Positions 20,434 through 32,741 of a DNA stretch of 64,000 nucleotides are shown one piece after another (position 1 is the stretch's first letter; every line of letters begins with the position of its first letter). Below the pieces are notes generated by a model, which worked only from the letters and a program-made list of their open reading frames with translations, was not told the DNA's origin and ran no database searches. The stretch covers positions 4,216,001 to 4,280,000 of the forward strand of contig JAWZSP010000002.1 in the NCBI GenBank assembly GCA_034401135.1. The letters run 5' to 3'. A program made the position numbers and the translations under genes. Source of the DNA: Volutella citrinella (Eukaryota; Ascomycota; Sordariomycetes; Hypocreales; Nectriaceae).

Positions 20434-22210
20434 ATGGCTCTCTTGCCTTCTGCACCTTTCACCTTTGGCGTCACGGGCCTCGTTTGGTGGTTGACCCGAC
20501 ATGTCAACCTCGCAGAGACAGAGAAGCTCTCCATTACACTGACGCTGCTCTTGCTCGTCTTCCTCAGCAACTTGTTCTGGCGCCTGGTCGTCCGCGCACG
20601 AGTCAGCAAGCTGAGGAACCTGCCCCATCCAAAGGTATTGTCACGCCCTGTCATCCCGTGTACGCCAACCCCGCCAGACCGATCCACGCTAACGTGCGCC
20701 CGGGAAGACTGAGAACATTCTCTGGGGCAGCGTGAATGCCATCTTTGACCAGCCCATTGGCAGACGACTGGAGGAGTGGTTTCATGACATCCCCAACAAG
20801 GGCCTGATCCACTTCCGCGGCGTCCTCGGCTCTGAATACCTCACCATCACGAGTGTCGAGGGTCTCGCCGATGTGCTCACGCGCCGGGCGTACGACTTTG
20901 AGAAGACGAGTGCTGTCCGACGATATGTGAAGCGCTTCGTCGGCGAGGGCCTCGCCATTGAGGAGGGCGACATCCACAAGCACCACCGACGGCTGATAGC
21001 CCCCGTCTTCCAGCCCAGCAGGATCGACGCGCTGAAGCCGCTGCTGACGACAAAGGCAAACAGGCTGGTCGAGACTATCCACAGCGCCGCCAACCAGACA
21101 CAGCTCGCAGATGGGTCTCCGGCTAACTATGCTGAGATTGACGTCTGCGACTGGGTCAGCCGCATCGCCCTCGACGTTGCCTGCTACGTCGGGCTTGGTC
21201 TCGACTTTGACATTACCTCCGACCCAAACTGCCAGCTGTACGCCTCGTACTCATATCTCTTCTCGTGCGAGGGCGACAAGAAGAAGCAGTTTATGTGGCA
21301 CAACCTGGCGCCGACCTGGCTCGTCAACCTCATGCCCTCGGCGATTGACAAGCGCATGAAGGTCGAGGACGACGCGATCCGCCACATCTTGTCGCAGATC
21401 GTCACCGAGAGGTTCGAGGAGCCCAAGGACACGGAGCGGCGGGCATCGTTCCTGACGTCAATTGTGCGATCGGGCAACCTGACACACGAGCAGTGCCTGG
21501 AGCAGGCTCTCTTCTTCCTGGCGGCAGGGTAAGTGAATCTCGCACTAGTCATGACACTGACCTAGTGCCCGGGGCTAATTCAAGACAGCCATGAAACCAC
21601 AGCAGCCACCATCTCGTGGATCCTGGACGAGCTGTCCGTCGCTCCACAGTTGCAGGAGTCGCTCTTTGACGAGCTGCAGGCCAACTTGAACGAATCCCGC
21701 GCCTATGGGAGGAGACCATCAGGATGCGAAGAGAGCATCGACAACTTGCCCCTCCTGAACGCCGTCGTGCAGGAGACGATCAGAATCCACCCGGCCGTGC
21801 CAATGACGCTGCGCAAGTCTGTCAGGGACACGCTCATCTGCGACCAGCCCGTGCCGGCGGGAACATACATCGCCATCGCCGTCGAAGCAATCAACAAGTC
21901 GGAGGAGTTCTGGGGCCCCAACGCGGGCGAGTTCACGCCCCAGCGATGGATCAAGCGGGACGGCAACGGCGGCCACGAGATTGATCCTCTGGGCGGAGCG
22001 CCGTCCCACTACTGCGTAGAGAGCTTCCTACAAGGGCCTAGGGGCTGCATCGGACGGGGGCTTTCGATTGCAGAGATTAAGCGCGTCATTGCGGCGCTGG
22101 TTACCAACTTTACGATACACCCCGTCAGCGAGAAGCGCCCGGTGGCTATTGGTTTTATTACACTGAAGCCGGAGAATGGATACAAGGTCAGGCTATGTCC
22201 GAGGTCATGA
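20434..22210 (+). CDS. Cytochrome P450 monooxygenase
   Basis: Three exons (20434-20634, 20708-21528, 21589-22210) give 1644 nt, or 547 residues. Residues about 35-55 (SITLTLLLLVFLSNLFW) form the N-terminal membrane anchor of a microsomal P450. The I-helix oxygen-activation motif is AAGHETTA, split by the second intron; the K-helix ExxR is ETIR; the PERF-like region is FTPQRW; the haem-binding loop is FLQGPRGCIGRG with its thiolate cysteine. The whole protein looks intact. It needs a reductase encoded elsewhere. It is flanked by an acyltransferase, an MFS transporter and a Zn2Cys6 regulator, consistent with oxidation of a pathway intermediate or a xenobiotic. The CYP family cannot be assigned by eye. 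Confidence 0.95.
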
Positions 22211-22416
22211 TGATGAAGTGCAGACGGGTTTGGCTGCTATAATGCGTTTACGATATTACATTCTCAGTACATATTAACTAATCTAGACATATTGAATCTC
22301 TAAATAATTCCCAACATGCTGTAGACAGGTCAAGTCGCCACAGGTAGCCCATGAACCAAACTCTGTCCTGGCATCTCTTACACTTTCTTCTTGTGATCGG
22401 TCCTGCCTCTCAGTGA

Positions 22417-23742
22417 TTACACCTTCGCCCTCAGGCGGACCCCAGACTTCATCACCCGCACGGCGAAAAAGATCAAAGCCGCAGCGCATGCCGTCGCCCC
22501 CCCATACACCCAATGGCGAGTCCACTGCAAAGGCCGCTCGGTCCCAAGAATGGCCCCCGTAGACGGTCCACCGATCAGCAGGCCGAATCCGCCGATCGCA
22601 AACCCTTGGCCCATCCGAGTGCCAATCATGGACTTGTTATCGGTGAGCACGCGGAAGCACACTGGTGGCATGGCAATGACTACACCGCTGAAAAAGCCCG
22701 TCACGAGAGCCTCAATGATGATGCCAGCCGAGTCATGCACAGCGAGCAGGCAGAGAATTACAATGCCGTACACAAGCGTGAATGGGGCTATGGTGTTGAA
22801 GACGCCGATCCGGTCTGAGAGCGCGTTGGGTAGAATTCGCCCCAGCATCGACCCTGCGTTGAGTATAGACGGCATGTAGGACGCTAGCTCCGGGTTGGCA
22901 TATCCACGCTCTTGCGGGTAGTAGGAGATGTAAAAGAGAAGCACAGTGTTGGCGATGAAGACGACGAGGACGCCCAGCGTGAATGTCATGAACGGCATGT
23001 CTCGGAATGCATCCCAGTCCACGACAGCACGCGGCTTTGGCGGCTGGATCCTCATTTTCATAACGGCCAGGGGGACGGCAGAGGTTGCGAGGGCGATGAA
23101 TGCAACAGTTCGCACAGCCCACGGAAAGCCAACCTGGGGAATCAGACGAGAGAGCACAATGGGATAGATGACGGCGCCCAGCGAGGACCCCGACGACGCA
23201 ATCCCAACGGCGAGACCGAGGCGAGAGCCAAAGTAGGACGGGATCAAAGACACGGTCGGCACAAAGAGGAGGCCGCCGCCCACCCCGACGCAGAATCCCT
23301 GGGCGAGCATAGCCTGCCAGTACTCCGTGCAGAGAGACAGCATCATCAGACCAAGAACAACGAGGAAGCTGCCTGCGAGGATCAGGTGGCGCAGATACCC
23401 GCGGTCGTAGATGGGGCCGGCCACGATGCCCATGAGCTGCAGGATGAAGCACTGGACGGAGCCGATCCACGATATGTTGCTCGATGACTCGCGGAAGAGG
23501 TCGCCCGACTCGTAGTAGTTCTGGAAGACGCCGTACGCGCTGAGCATGCCCCACGTGTTGAAGAAGAGCATGAAGCCGCCGACGACCTGCAGCCAGGCGC
23601 TGAGGCCGCCATCGGGAGGAGGGGGGGCAGGAGGTAGTGTCGTTTCTGGCTTGTCAATGTCCGAGTGTTTGGGGGGCGTGTATGTGGTATGGCCGTTTGG
23701 TGTTTCGGCGAACTCCGGGTTTTGGTCGGCGTGGGAGGCCAT
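22417..23742 (-). CDS. MFS transporter, monocarboxylate-porter (MCT) type
   Basis: An intronless frame of 441 codons from MASHADQNPEF (ATG 23742); an in-frame ATG at 23757 is an alternative. After a polar N-terminus comes PPPDGGLSAWLQVVGGF, the PDGGxGW-like signature of fungal monocarboxylate-porter MFS proteins, then twelve hydrophobic spans. The loop after TM2 has GPIYDRGYLRHL, and FVPTVSLIPSYFGSRLGLAVGIASSGSSLG is the usual middle signature. It sits in the plasma membrane. It is convergent with the P450 and divergent from the Zn2Cys6 gene, so it probably exports or imports the product or substrate of the cluster; the substrate is unknown. Confidence 0.93.
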   Translation of the reverse strand: MASHADQNPEFAETPNGHTTYTPPKHSDIDKPETTLPPAPPPPDGGLSAWLQVVGGFMLFFNTWGMLSAYGVFQNYYESGDLFRESSSNISWIGSVQCFILQLMGIVAGPIYDRGYLRHLILAGSFLVVLGLMMLSLCTEYWQAMLAQGFCVGVGGGLLFVPTVSLIPSYFGSRLGLAVGIASSGSSLGAVIYPIVLSRLIPQVGFPWAVRTVAFIALATSAVPLAVMKMRIQPPKPRAVVDWDAFRDMPFMTFTLGVLVVFIANTVLLFYISYYPQERGYANPELASYMPSILNAGSMLGRILPNALSDRIGVFNTIAPFTLVYGIVILCLLAVHDSAGIIIEALVTGFFSGVVIAMPPVCFRVLTDNKSMIGTRMGQGFAIGGFGLLIGGPSTGAILGTERPLQWTRHWVYGGATACAAALIFFAVRVMKSGVRLRAKV

Positions 23743-24296
23743 GTTGGGATATAGCATCCGATGAGAAATGGAGGAACAGCGGTGGTGGATAGGGAAGGAT
23801 AGGATACTAGAGTCTGTCAAGCATGGGATGAGTGTGGATGGAGCAAGGCAGCGATTGAGGTCTAGGGCGTGAATCAAGACGTAATTAAGTTGCCTCAGTC
23901 TAGGCGACTTCAACGCTTCATGTAGTTTAAGTAGACGACTGATAGCTGAAAAAACAACAACGTCAATCCATAATTTACCATCGAAAAGGGAGAGTTGGTC
24001 GTCGCTGCTTGGCCGATGCGGCGGACAATGTCTGACGATGGTGGTCACCACATGGCAATGACAGGTTCCCGGTACCTGTCCGTACTATTGTTTTATGTGC
24101 AGCCAGAAGTATCGTTGACAGTAAGCCTGCAGCCTCGATTCGCCCGAAACGGCGGAGCAATCAGTCAGTGGCACCACAACCCTGCAATGATAACGTCAAT
24201 CATCTCTTCCGCCGAGCCGGCCTTGCTTTTCCTTCCTTGAACAGGCAACAAAGCACACTATCGCCTCGGTCTACCACTCATCCAACGCTTCGCAAG
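23743..24296. promoter_or_regulatory. Divergent promoter region of MFS and Zn2Cys6 genes
   Basis: 554 bp between the start codons of the transporter and the regulator. The transporter frame stays open into this region, but those codons lack protein-like character. No clear paired CGG site was noticed. Confidence 0.45.
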
Positions 24297-26583
24297 ATGA
24301 ACACGCCAGACACAGAAACGCCCAGGACGGCACACTCAGACACGGACGCCCCGGAAACCACATTCAAGCGCAGGAAGATCCGCAAGGGCACGCGGTCCTG
24401 CTGGGAATGTAAGCGGCGCAAGATCCGGTGCATCTTTGCGTCGCTCGACGATGCTGTGTGCATTGGCTGCGAGCGCCGTCGGGCGCCCTGCGTCGGCCAG
24501 GAACTGCCCGAGGATCTCTCGCCAGCCACAAGAGAGAATCGGCGTCTTGGTGAGCGGATAGGCCGGGTTGAGAGTCTCATGGAACGTCTGCTCTCCGAAG
24601 GCAAGGGTGCTGGTGTCTCGGCGAGCAGCCACAACGAAGTGGTGCGAACAGTTGGTTCTCCGGGTTCCAATACCAATAATAATCCACTCCATTCGAATGC
24701 ATCGGCCCAAAAGGTATGTCCTCTTAGATTCATACGTGTTCGTGAAGTTCCTGGCTCACCAACTCCCATAGACCCTCAATGCCCCGGCGGCAAACACTCT
24801 AGTCCTCACACCCTCGCCATCCCGACTTAGCGAGCTTGAACAATCCAGTGCTCGTCGCTTACTCGAAGCGCTCCCATCTGATGAAGACGTCAAAATCCTG
24901 CTCAGAGCCAGCTCTCGGCCCTCTCGCTACACATACCTGGTCAACACGCAGCCGCATGCCAAACTCACACACGCATCGCTCGCTACACCCTACTCCGTGC
25001 CCGACCCTCCCGGCCCAGACACTCACCCAGTACTTCTAGCCAACCTCATGCTCGTATTTGCAGTCACGCTGCAGAACCCGGGCGGAGAAATTTTCCCTGC
25101 CCTCTCCGAGCCCTCGGACAAGCTGATGGCGCGCCTGGTGTCCGCCGCGACGACGTGGGTGACCACCAAGGAGCAAATGCACGGAACTCTCGACAGCCTG
25201 GTCTGCATCATGCTCGAGGGCGTCTTTGAGATGAACAACGGCAGTCTCCGCCGGGCCTGGGTTGTGTTCCGCCGAGCAATGACACTCGCCCAGCTGATGG
25301 GGCTGCATCGCTGCCCCAAGCCGCCTCTCAAGCGCATCGACCCAGGACTCGATGCAGATCCTGAGTACATGTGGTTTCGGATAGTCTATCTGGATCGCTA
25401 TCTCAGTCTCTTGCTAGGCCTTCCTCAAGGCAGTGCTGACAAGCGAATCGGGCCGGGATTGTTGAATGAGCCGCCTCTAGGTAGATTCGAGCAACGGCTG
25501 GCTGCGATTGCTTCGGATATCCTCGATCGCAATTCGGGTGCATCTTTGGCAGATGAAGCGACAGTAACGAAATGCATAGACGCCGAACTACTAAGAGCCT
25601 CAGCTATCATGCCAGCAGGTTTCTGGCGTCCGCCGAGTTTCCATCACCTTGAACGCGGCTCGCCCGATGCACTCTTACAGACAGTCCATCTGTCGGCCCA
25701 AGTGTACTACTACAGTCTCCTGATCCAGCTTCACCTCCCATACATTATAGTCCCAGGCCACGAGTACGCAAAATTGACGAGTGCCAACGCCAGCCGAGAA
25801 ATCATCACCCGCTTCATCGCCCACCGGACCTTCAACCCCACCTCCGCGTGCTCGAGACCGGTGGATTTCTTTGCTCTGCTTGCGGCAACTACCCTGATAC
25901 TCATCCATCTCAACGCTCATCAAGGAGCTGCCAGTTGTTTTGCCCATCAACGCCTCGGTGACCGCGCCATCCTCGACCAGGCGCTAGAGACAATGGAGGG
26001 AATGATTGCCCTGAGCAAGGACATCATCAGCAACGAGAGCACCAGGCTCATTCGAAAGTTACTCGACGTGGAAGCGGACGCGGCCAGAGGGGACATGTAT
26101 GCGGCCCATCAGGTAGGGGAAGATGGTGGTGATGCATACGATGGAGCCGGAAGCGACAAGGGCCTTCGACTCCATGTTCCGTACCTCGGTTTCATTACTA
26201 TTGCTCGACAACCGCCGCGTAGTAGCGCAAGCTATCAGCCGTATCAGACTACTCTGGCACAATACTGTCCACAAAGTGGACAAGCACCATCCGCTTTGGG
26301 GGACGATAGCAATGCCACTGCATCTCAGTTTGAAGCGTCTCCCGGTGGGCAGCCGTCAGATCAACCGACCTTTCCTAGTTCCACGGCACTCTCGCAAAAT
26401 ATGACATCCCCTCAGCTTGGAGCGGAAGCAGTGTTACGGACTGGAGACGAACAGCTCGTTGCACAATATCCAATTGTGGCCTGCGATAATACACATCTCC
26501 CTCCTGTTGTGGCTGATATTAGTGATTGGGCGTTTCAGGGCGTCGACACGGCATTTTTTGATGGATTAATGAGAGAGCTATAG
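24297..26583 (+). CDS. Zn2Cys6 transcription factor of the MBOAT-P450-MFS group
   Basis: Two exons (24297-24713, 24772-26583) encode 742 residues. The binuclear cluster is at about 38-67: SCWECKRRKIRC, then CIGCERRRAPC, followed by a short predicted coiled coil (RRLGERIGRVESLMERLL). The middle region (SLRRAWVVFRRAMTLAQLMGLHR, MWFRIVYLDRYLSLLLGLPQG) is the fungal-specific transcription factor domain. The C-terminus ends WAFQGVDTAFFDGLM, typical of an acidic and aromatic activation tail. Regulators of this kind bind CGG triplets in the nucleus and often control adjacent genes. Its place at the end of the acyltransferase, P450 and transporter run makes it the likely local regulator (inference). 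Confidence 0.93.
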
Positions 26584-26661
26584 AAAGAGCAAACCCGCGG
26601 CTTGCAATTATTCACTACCCCCAGACCGTGTCACCAGTCTCACTTGTGCCTTTGATCCCGG

Positions 26662-27584
26662 CTACTGCTGCTTAGGTTGATGCTGCTGCCATTGAGGTGG
26701 AGCGACAACCACAATTGGGCGACGTCTGGCTTTGCGATGCCTGTGTGTGGCGACACAGGCCATGACAAACAGGATAAAGTGAACAAGGGCGACGGCACAG
26801 GTCAGACCAGCAACGACGTAGTAGCGAGTTCGATCGTCTTCAGCGCCCCGGTAGGCACAGCCATTCCAAGACGAGCTCCAGCAGCGTCCGCTGTACATTT
26901 CGGCCACATTAATCCACTCAAGGATGCCCACCGCACTCGCACCCATCCAGATGAGTAGACTCAAGGCCACATGAGCGCCAGGATGGATGCCGCCTCGTAA
27001 CCTACGACTGATGCAAGTGACGACTTCGCTCGCATCCCACGATAGGGGAACGCCTAGCTGATTGGGCCTTTAGCGACGCACAAGAATGACCTGGGTGTCA
27101 TTTGATTGCATAAACTCACTGCAGGAGAGCAGAGAACAGGAGCAATGAACTCCCTTCCCCATAGCGGATACGGCGAGAATGTGAGGGCGAGTCCGGCGGC
27201 GCAGATGCACATGTCGAGGATATGGAATGACATCCTCCACACAATGAATCCTTTGCTCATGACCTGCGTATCTTGTGGTGGCATCTCGGGTATATAGTTG
27301 GGTGACACGTAAGAAGATTGCTGTGGCTGCTGGTACGGGGGCAGTTGTCCAAGGCTGGCTGATGGGTTTTGAGGATACCGGGGTTGGGTGAAATCATATT
27401 GCTGGCCATTTTGGACCATAGGCGGTGGTGAGATGCTCATATTGTTTACGTTCGCACGCTCGACGCCGTGCTGAGCTGTTGTTGTCTGAGGGGGAACGGA
27501 TGAGGGTGTTGGATTATTAAGGCGAAATTGCGAAAATGTATCGGCTGGAGCTTCCCATGGGCGACCGTTGTCAGCACGCGACAT
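26662..27584 (-). CDS. Four-TM fungal membrane protein of unknown function
   Basis: Two exons. The first starts at ATG 27584 (MSRADNGRPWEAPADTF) and has a long Pro/Gln/Ser-rich cytosolic region with PPYQQPQQSSY, then WRMSFHILDMCICAAGLALTF. A 66-nt intron with a GTGAGT donor is removed, and the second exon continues SWDASEVVTCISRRLRGGIHPGAHVALSLLIW, a conserved turn of this family, with two further spans. A basic C-terminus rich in Pro and Gln ends at 26662. The pattern (WDAxE plus RGIHPGAHV) is common in Pezizomycotina hypothetical proteins with a MARVEL-like layout. The function is unknown. Confidence 0.78.
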
Positions 27585-28100
27585 CAAATAAAAACTAGCA
27601 GCACATTGATTGGCCACAACATGTCTGTATTTTCGCACAGCTCGTGGTCGCAAGGCAGTTGTTCACAGGCATCCCAAGTTCCCAACCCCTGCGCACCTGA
27701 ACTACCCAGGCGCATTCACTGGCCATAATCCCGGTTGACTGCCGGTCCCTTGCCCATTTTGAAGCTCCTACATGCGAATGATCCCACTTGATGATCGTAG
27801 AGGGTGCAGAAACAGGGCTACCCATGCTCAGTCTGGCCAGTGCCATTCATCGGGGCAGCGTAAGCCGACATGCAACCATTTTACCACCAATGAAACTGAC
27901 TGAGGCTGATGGCAAGGCACAGCAGCTTTTATTAAATAACATGGAAAGTGTGTTGCGATTGATCCGGAATTTCAATCGCACGATATGATACCCATGGACT
28001 AGGTAGGTCGCTTCAGCATACCAAATGAGCCAACCTGAGATAGCGAATACTTTCATCATGTTTGCAAGGTCAACTAGGACCGGTGCAGCTGAACGTCGTT
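27585..28100. other. Intergenic, no gene seen
   Basis: 516 bp between the 4-TM gene promoter and the 3' end of the next regulator gene. Nothing distinctive was noticed. Confidence 0.55.
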
Positions 28101-30060
28101 CTAATGGATCATGAGCCTCTCAGTAAACGGACTGCCATCCGCCCCAATACCATGAGAAACCCCTTCTTTGAGCATCCTCGAACGATCGTGCAGAAGCATC
28201 CGGTCCTGCGACAACTGGTGCGAAGTGGCCGCCGTCATCAGGACCCGCCGTCCTCTTCCGGCTTCGCGGATATGAAAGTCTAGGACGTGCTTGAAAGACT
28301 CGACCGGGAGTGTCATGTCTAGCCACTGGCCGCTACCGCCCGTCTTGTCCCGCAAGTAGGCAGCCAGGAAGCGATACGTCGTGGTGGAGCTGCATCGAAT
28401 GCCACCGAAGAGAAGTAGCCACAGGGCTCCGCGGCTGTAGAGACCACCCGCGGCTCGTTCGGGGTCTATTCCCTTGACGATGCCGATCAAGAGACGGAGC
28501 CAGGGGTTTATGTCTGCCAAGTGTGCTTCAACTGGAAGAGGCGTGTGTGAGATGAATTGTAGTAGTAGCTCAACGTCGCACATGAGACGGCAGAAGGCAT
28601 AGTGTGCTGCCTCCATGGCTTGCTCGTGGCTCTGGAAGAGAATTGGAGGGAATTGATCTCCATCAACCAGCATATCAGGCCCGTCCTGGAAATTGAGCCC
28701 ACGCCCCGTGTCATGGTGAGTCCTTCCAGCCTCGTCTAGAGCTGGCTCGAACCAGACAAGCGGCGAAGGCATTGCATCAAGTTGTTTGCCCAGGTTTACA
28801 AGATCAGCAATCGCATCTTCGGATGCTTTGCTTACATCGGCTTCCGACGGTGCTTGTGTTGGGCGGCGAAAGCTCTGTGGTGCGTGAAAGGGAGCAGCTT
28901 GTTCGATGAGGTCGGCTAGTAGCTGGTTCGGTCGGCGTAGGGACTCTTGCAGAGTAGCCAAGAACATGACGTTATGCCATATCATCGAGGCTTGAACGCC
29001 AAGGTCCTGGAGCTTAATGCGAGGAACAAAGAACTGTGCACTCAGTCGGTGCCATAGAGGGTTATTCTCCGGGAGGGGGTTCCACGGCCCGGCGAGATAC
29101 GTGATGATTGGGCGTGAGTTGACAACAGCCTGCAGGAGCTTCCGGCCGTTGGGTCTCTCGTATACGCCGCTCTGAGGGTCAAAGATGAGTTGCTCTATGC
29201 TGGTGAGGTACCGACGCAATCCAGTGAAGGTGCCCATGACCATTTCGACAAAGGACAAGGCGAGATGTGTGGTAACTAGAGCGCTCCAGCTGGGGTCTTT
29301 CCGAGACATTGCTTCCGACAACGCCTTGTCCACATAGCTCAGTGAGTCAATCTTCTGTTCATGACGCGGAGCCCAGATGTGATGATGTTGTCGGCCGGGT
29401 TCAAGCACAAACTTCCCTCGGGATACAGACATGTCTGCCGCAGCCAGCGCCATGGCGGCGAGGAGGACTCCCTCCTCGCCAGTTGCAATATCACGCAGGA
29501 TCTCAAGGTACGGCGGCATGTTGTGCGCAACGCTTTTGGCAAAGTGGCTAAGGTAGTACCGGTCGCGGACGGTCAGACCGGCCCAATGGTGTAAGCTCTG
29601 GGGGATCGATGCAACATGTTGGACTAGATGTTGGCTTTGACGGACCAACTTATGAGAGTGACGGCTGGATCGTATGAGCGGCAGAGGTTCTCTGGCCATG
29701 ATGCCAGAGTCTTGCTTGGCGACGACAGGTGTAAGTGCTGCCTCCTGTGGCTTCGCTTCGTAGATGGCGATAGTGAGGCGGTCTCCTCTGACCTTGCGGA
29801 CCTTTCCTTCTGTCCAGCTTCGCGCATCGCGGAACTGCAACGCGGCGCCATAGACGCACTCATGGCCTAGTTTGCTACAGCGACCGCACTTAGGTTTGGA
29901 CTCATTGCACTGGAACCCATGTCAGGGATGGAAAAATCCTTGCGGAATGTAGCATCGCCGAGAAACCCACCTTCCTGCGAGCCTCGCGGCATGTCCTGCA
30001 ACCCCCACGGCTGCGAGTGATTGCCGTCTTTGTAGGCCGGGCAGGCGCGGCTTCGTACAT
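28101..30060 (-). CDS. Zn2Cys6 transcription factor, Fungal_trans_2 type
   Basis: Two exons (29971-30060, 28101-29909) encode 632 residues. The zinc cluster is split by the intron: GGCRTCREARRK, then CNESKPKCGRCSKLGHEC. Further on, LSHFAKSVAHNMPPYLEILRD and LAAMALAAADMSV match the moc3/UPC2-like Fungal_trans_2 domain, which fills the C-terminal two thirds. The start MYEAAPARPTKTAITRSRGG is the first ATG that keeps the cluster near the N-terminus. It is divergent from the prolyl oligopeptidase gene with a 434-bp gap, so it may control that gene, but no direct evidence is visible. Confidence 0.92.
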
Positions 30061-30494
30061 GGTTGGAGCTGTGTCGGGCGTGGGGTGAGGCAAGATGGAA
30101 GGTTTTAGGTGTGCCCGAGATGCTGGGCCTGATTGATAAACCCTACACCACAGCCTAGCCTGTCGTAATGTGGAGTTGGACCCTTGTTGGATGGCACCCC
30201 TGCTCAAACTTGGCCTAATCGGGTCCACGAGAACACCTGCCATGTCATGAGTGCTGAACTGACCCACTCTTGAATTCGTATGGCATCCGGTCTCAAGGTT
30301 TGAGGTGGTCCTGGGTGTTGTCCGATCCCAGTGCAGTCCAACCATCGGCGTTTTAACTACAAGACGGCGGAGGTGGACAAAGGACTGGGATTACCTGGTT
30401 TTCTTTCGGTCCGGTTTTCGGACACCTTCTTCTTTAGCCTTGGGTGTGTGCCCTCAATCTATTTAAGCCGGCACCGCCCTCGCTCAGCCGCCAG
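30061..30494. promoter_or_regulatory. Divergent promoter between regulator and oligopeptidase
   Basis: 434 bp. It contains a CGG-rich stretch (TTCGGTCCGGTTTTCGGA, about 30404-30421) that could bind a Zn2Cys6 protein, and a TATA-like CTATTTAAG at 30459-30467 placed for transcription of the + strand gene. Confidence 0.45.
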
Positions 30495-32741
30495 ATGCAA
30501 ACAGACACCATACCAACGCCCTTCACAGGACTGCAAAGCAGTAATATTCCCTTGGAAAAATCTCATTGCCAAGTAGTACCCATGTAGGTACATGATTCCC
30601 TCTCGCTTCATCCAGCACTAGATGCTTACACCTCCGTCAGGTCTGCGGCAGAGGATGAGTGGCAGTGGCTGGAGGAGCAGGAAGCTCCAAGATGTCTGGA
30701 GTGGGCTGCCGAGCAGAACAGTGTAACCAGAGCGCAACTAGACACTCTGCCAACCGTCCCGCTGTTGCATAAACAGCTACAAGCTCTGGCAACAGACGAC
30801 GCTCGCTGTCCAGAGTTCTGGTGTGCCGCTGGACACGTTTTCCGTCTGCAAAGAAGCACAAAGAACCCAGAAGGCATCTTGGAGATCGCTAAGAGTGACT
30901 CTGGCGACTCCGTGTTGGAGTGGCGCACCATACTTGACGTTGGTGAGCTAGGGAAACGGGAAAACAAGGCTTTCGTCTTCCAATACTTTGACGCATTCAG
31001 CTGGATCGTCGGCCCAAGCCCATGGCGTCTTCTGGTGCTTCTTTCCGTCGGGGGCGCAGACACGGTTGAGCTCCGCGAGATAGATCTTCACACAGGGGAG
31101 GTCGTTACAAACAGCGGTTTCTCGACTGGCGAGGGGCGCATTTCTGCTGTGTGGATGGACATCGACCACATCCTCATCAGTCACTCGCTCAATGGCAAAC
31201 CCGTCACCAGCGCAGGTTGGCCCAAACGGACATTCCTTTGGACGCGAGGTACTCCTTTGGAAGACGCCAAGCTCGTCTACCAGCTCGCCGATACGGATCC
31301 CCTGACCGTCTTGACCAGCATTGGCCGCGGGCCTCGAAGACAGGGACTGTTGCTCAGACACCTTGACCTTTCAACCTTTGTCCACTGTCTAGTATCCTTG
31401 GATGGATCTGTTGTCGAGCTTCCAATACCTTCTAAGGTAGCCACCGGCTTTCGTAACACTTTAGCTCACCACATCGTCGTGGCCGTGCAGGGGGATACTG
31501 AAGTCAATGGCATCGGCGTCCCGAGTGGAACAGTGATAGCCTACGATACTACATCGGGCTTGCCGGAGAGCCAGAGACTCTCTATCGTCTATGTGCCAAA
31601 AGGTGACGAGATCAATGCATATGCGATGCAGAATGGCCTATCCGTTAGTCAGTCCCAGGTGCACCTGACGCTCAAGACGCGCAGAGAAGAGCAACAGCTG
31701 GCCCTCGAGTTCCAGCGAGGCTCTTGGGTCGTCACCAAGCGCGAAGCGACGAAACTCGCCAGTCACTGCACAGTAGTTGGATCATCTTCAGGAACTGACG
31801 ATATCATCATCAAGAACACTGGGCTACTGAGCCCGACGTCGATCTGGATGGAGCGAGCGGATGGCACGACGCTTACTCTACACCAACAACCAGCACTCTT
31901 CGATGCGTCAGACTATACCGTCGAGCAAGACACCGCTCGGAGCAAAGACGGTACAGAAGTTGACTACGTAATCCTTGGCCCAAAGGATAGAGACTCATCA
32001 AACGGCGGGATTCCACTACTGATGACAGGATACGGAGGATTTGGACATTCCTGTCTAATGGGCTACCTCGATAACTTCTTGGGCGGCACAACCCTCGTTC
32101 CCTGGCTCGAGCACGGCGGAGCGCTCGCGATACCCTTTATACGCGGAGGTGGAGAACGAGGAGAAGCGTGGCACCAGGCTGCCAGACAAGAGAAGTGCCA
32201 GAACTCATACGACGATTTTGCTGCTGTTGCTGAGAAGCTGATTGCCGACGGGATAACCAGCCACAAGAAGCTCGGCGTCTTTGGTCTCTCCAACGGCGGC
32301 CTTCTCTCAGCTGTTATGGGCACCCAGCGACCAGACCTCTTTAGCGCCGTTGTCAGCGACGTGCCCATGACGGATATGCTGCGTTATCCGTATATGGGCA
32401 TGGGTTCTGCCTGGATAGACGAATTCGGTGACCCGGAGAATCCAGACATGGCGAAAGTGCTGCGCGCCTACTCGCCATATCACAACATCAACCCTGGTTG
32501 CAAGTATCCCGCATTCCTGATCACCGTGTCGACCAAGGATGATCGTGTTGGTGCTGGCCATGCAAGGAAGTTTGCTGCCAGGCTCCTCGCGGCCAAAGTG
32601 CCCAACGTCTTCTTCTATGAAGATCAAGACGGAGGCCATAATGTCAGTGACGTCTTTAAGAACTCTGCGCTCATGGCACGACGCATGGCTTTCTTGATGA
32701 AGTTCACACAGGGTGACGGAAAGGATGGGCAATGTTTGTAA
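30495..32741 (+). CDS. Prolyl oligopeptidase family (S9) serine peptidase
   Basis: The large exon reads DEWQWLEEQEAPRCLEW, typical of the S9 N-terminus, then a beta-propeller-like region and a C-terminal alpha/beta-hydrolase domain: TGYGGFG, FIRGGGERGEAWHQ, nucleophile GLSNGG, acid STKDDRVGAGHARKF, and histidine in DQDGGHN. There is no in-frame ATG before the conserved region. I propose exon 1 at 30495-30540, an intron at 30541-30621 (GTAATA...CACTAG, 81 nt) and exon 2 from 30622; the joined length is 2166 nt, 721 residues, in phase, and the TATA-like box lies about 30 bp before this ATG. Without that splice, an in-frame TAG at 30585 blocks the N-terminus. No signal peptide is seen, so it is probably cytosolic and cleaves peptides. 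Confidence 0.85.

Noticed and set aside
23758..24051. N-terminal extension of the MCT-type transporter
   Set aside because: The frame is open upstream, but the family N-terminus begins shortly before the PPPDGG segment, and the extra codons look like leader and promoter sequence.
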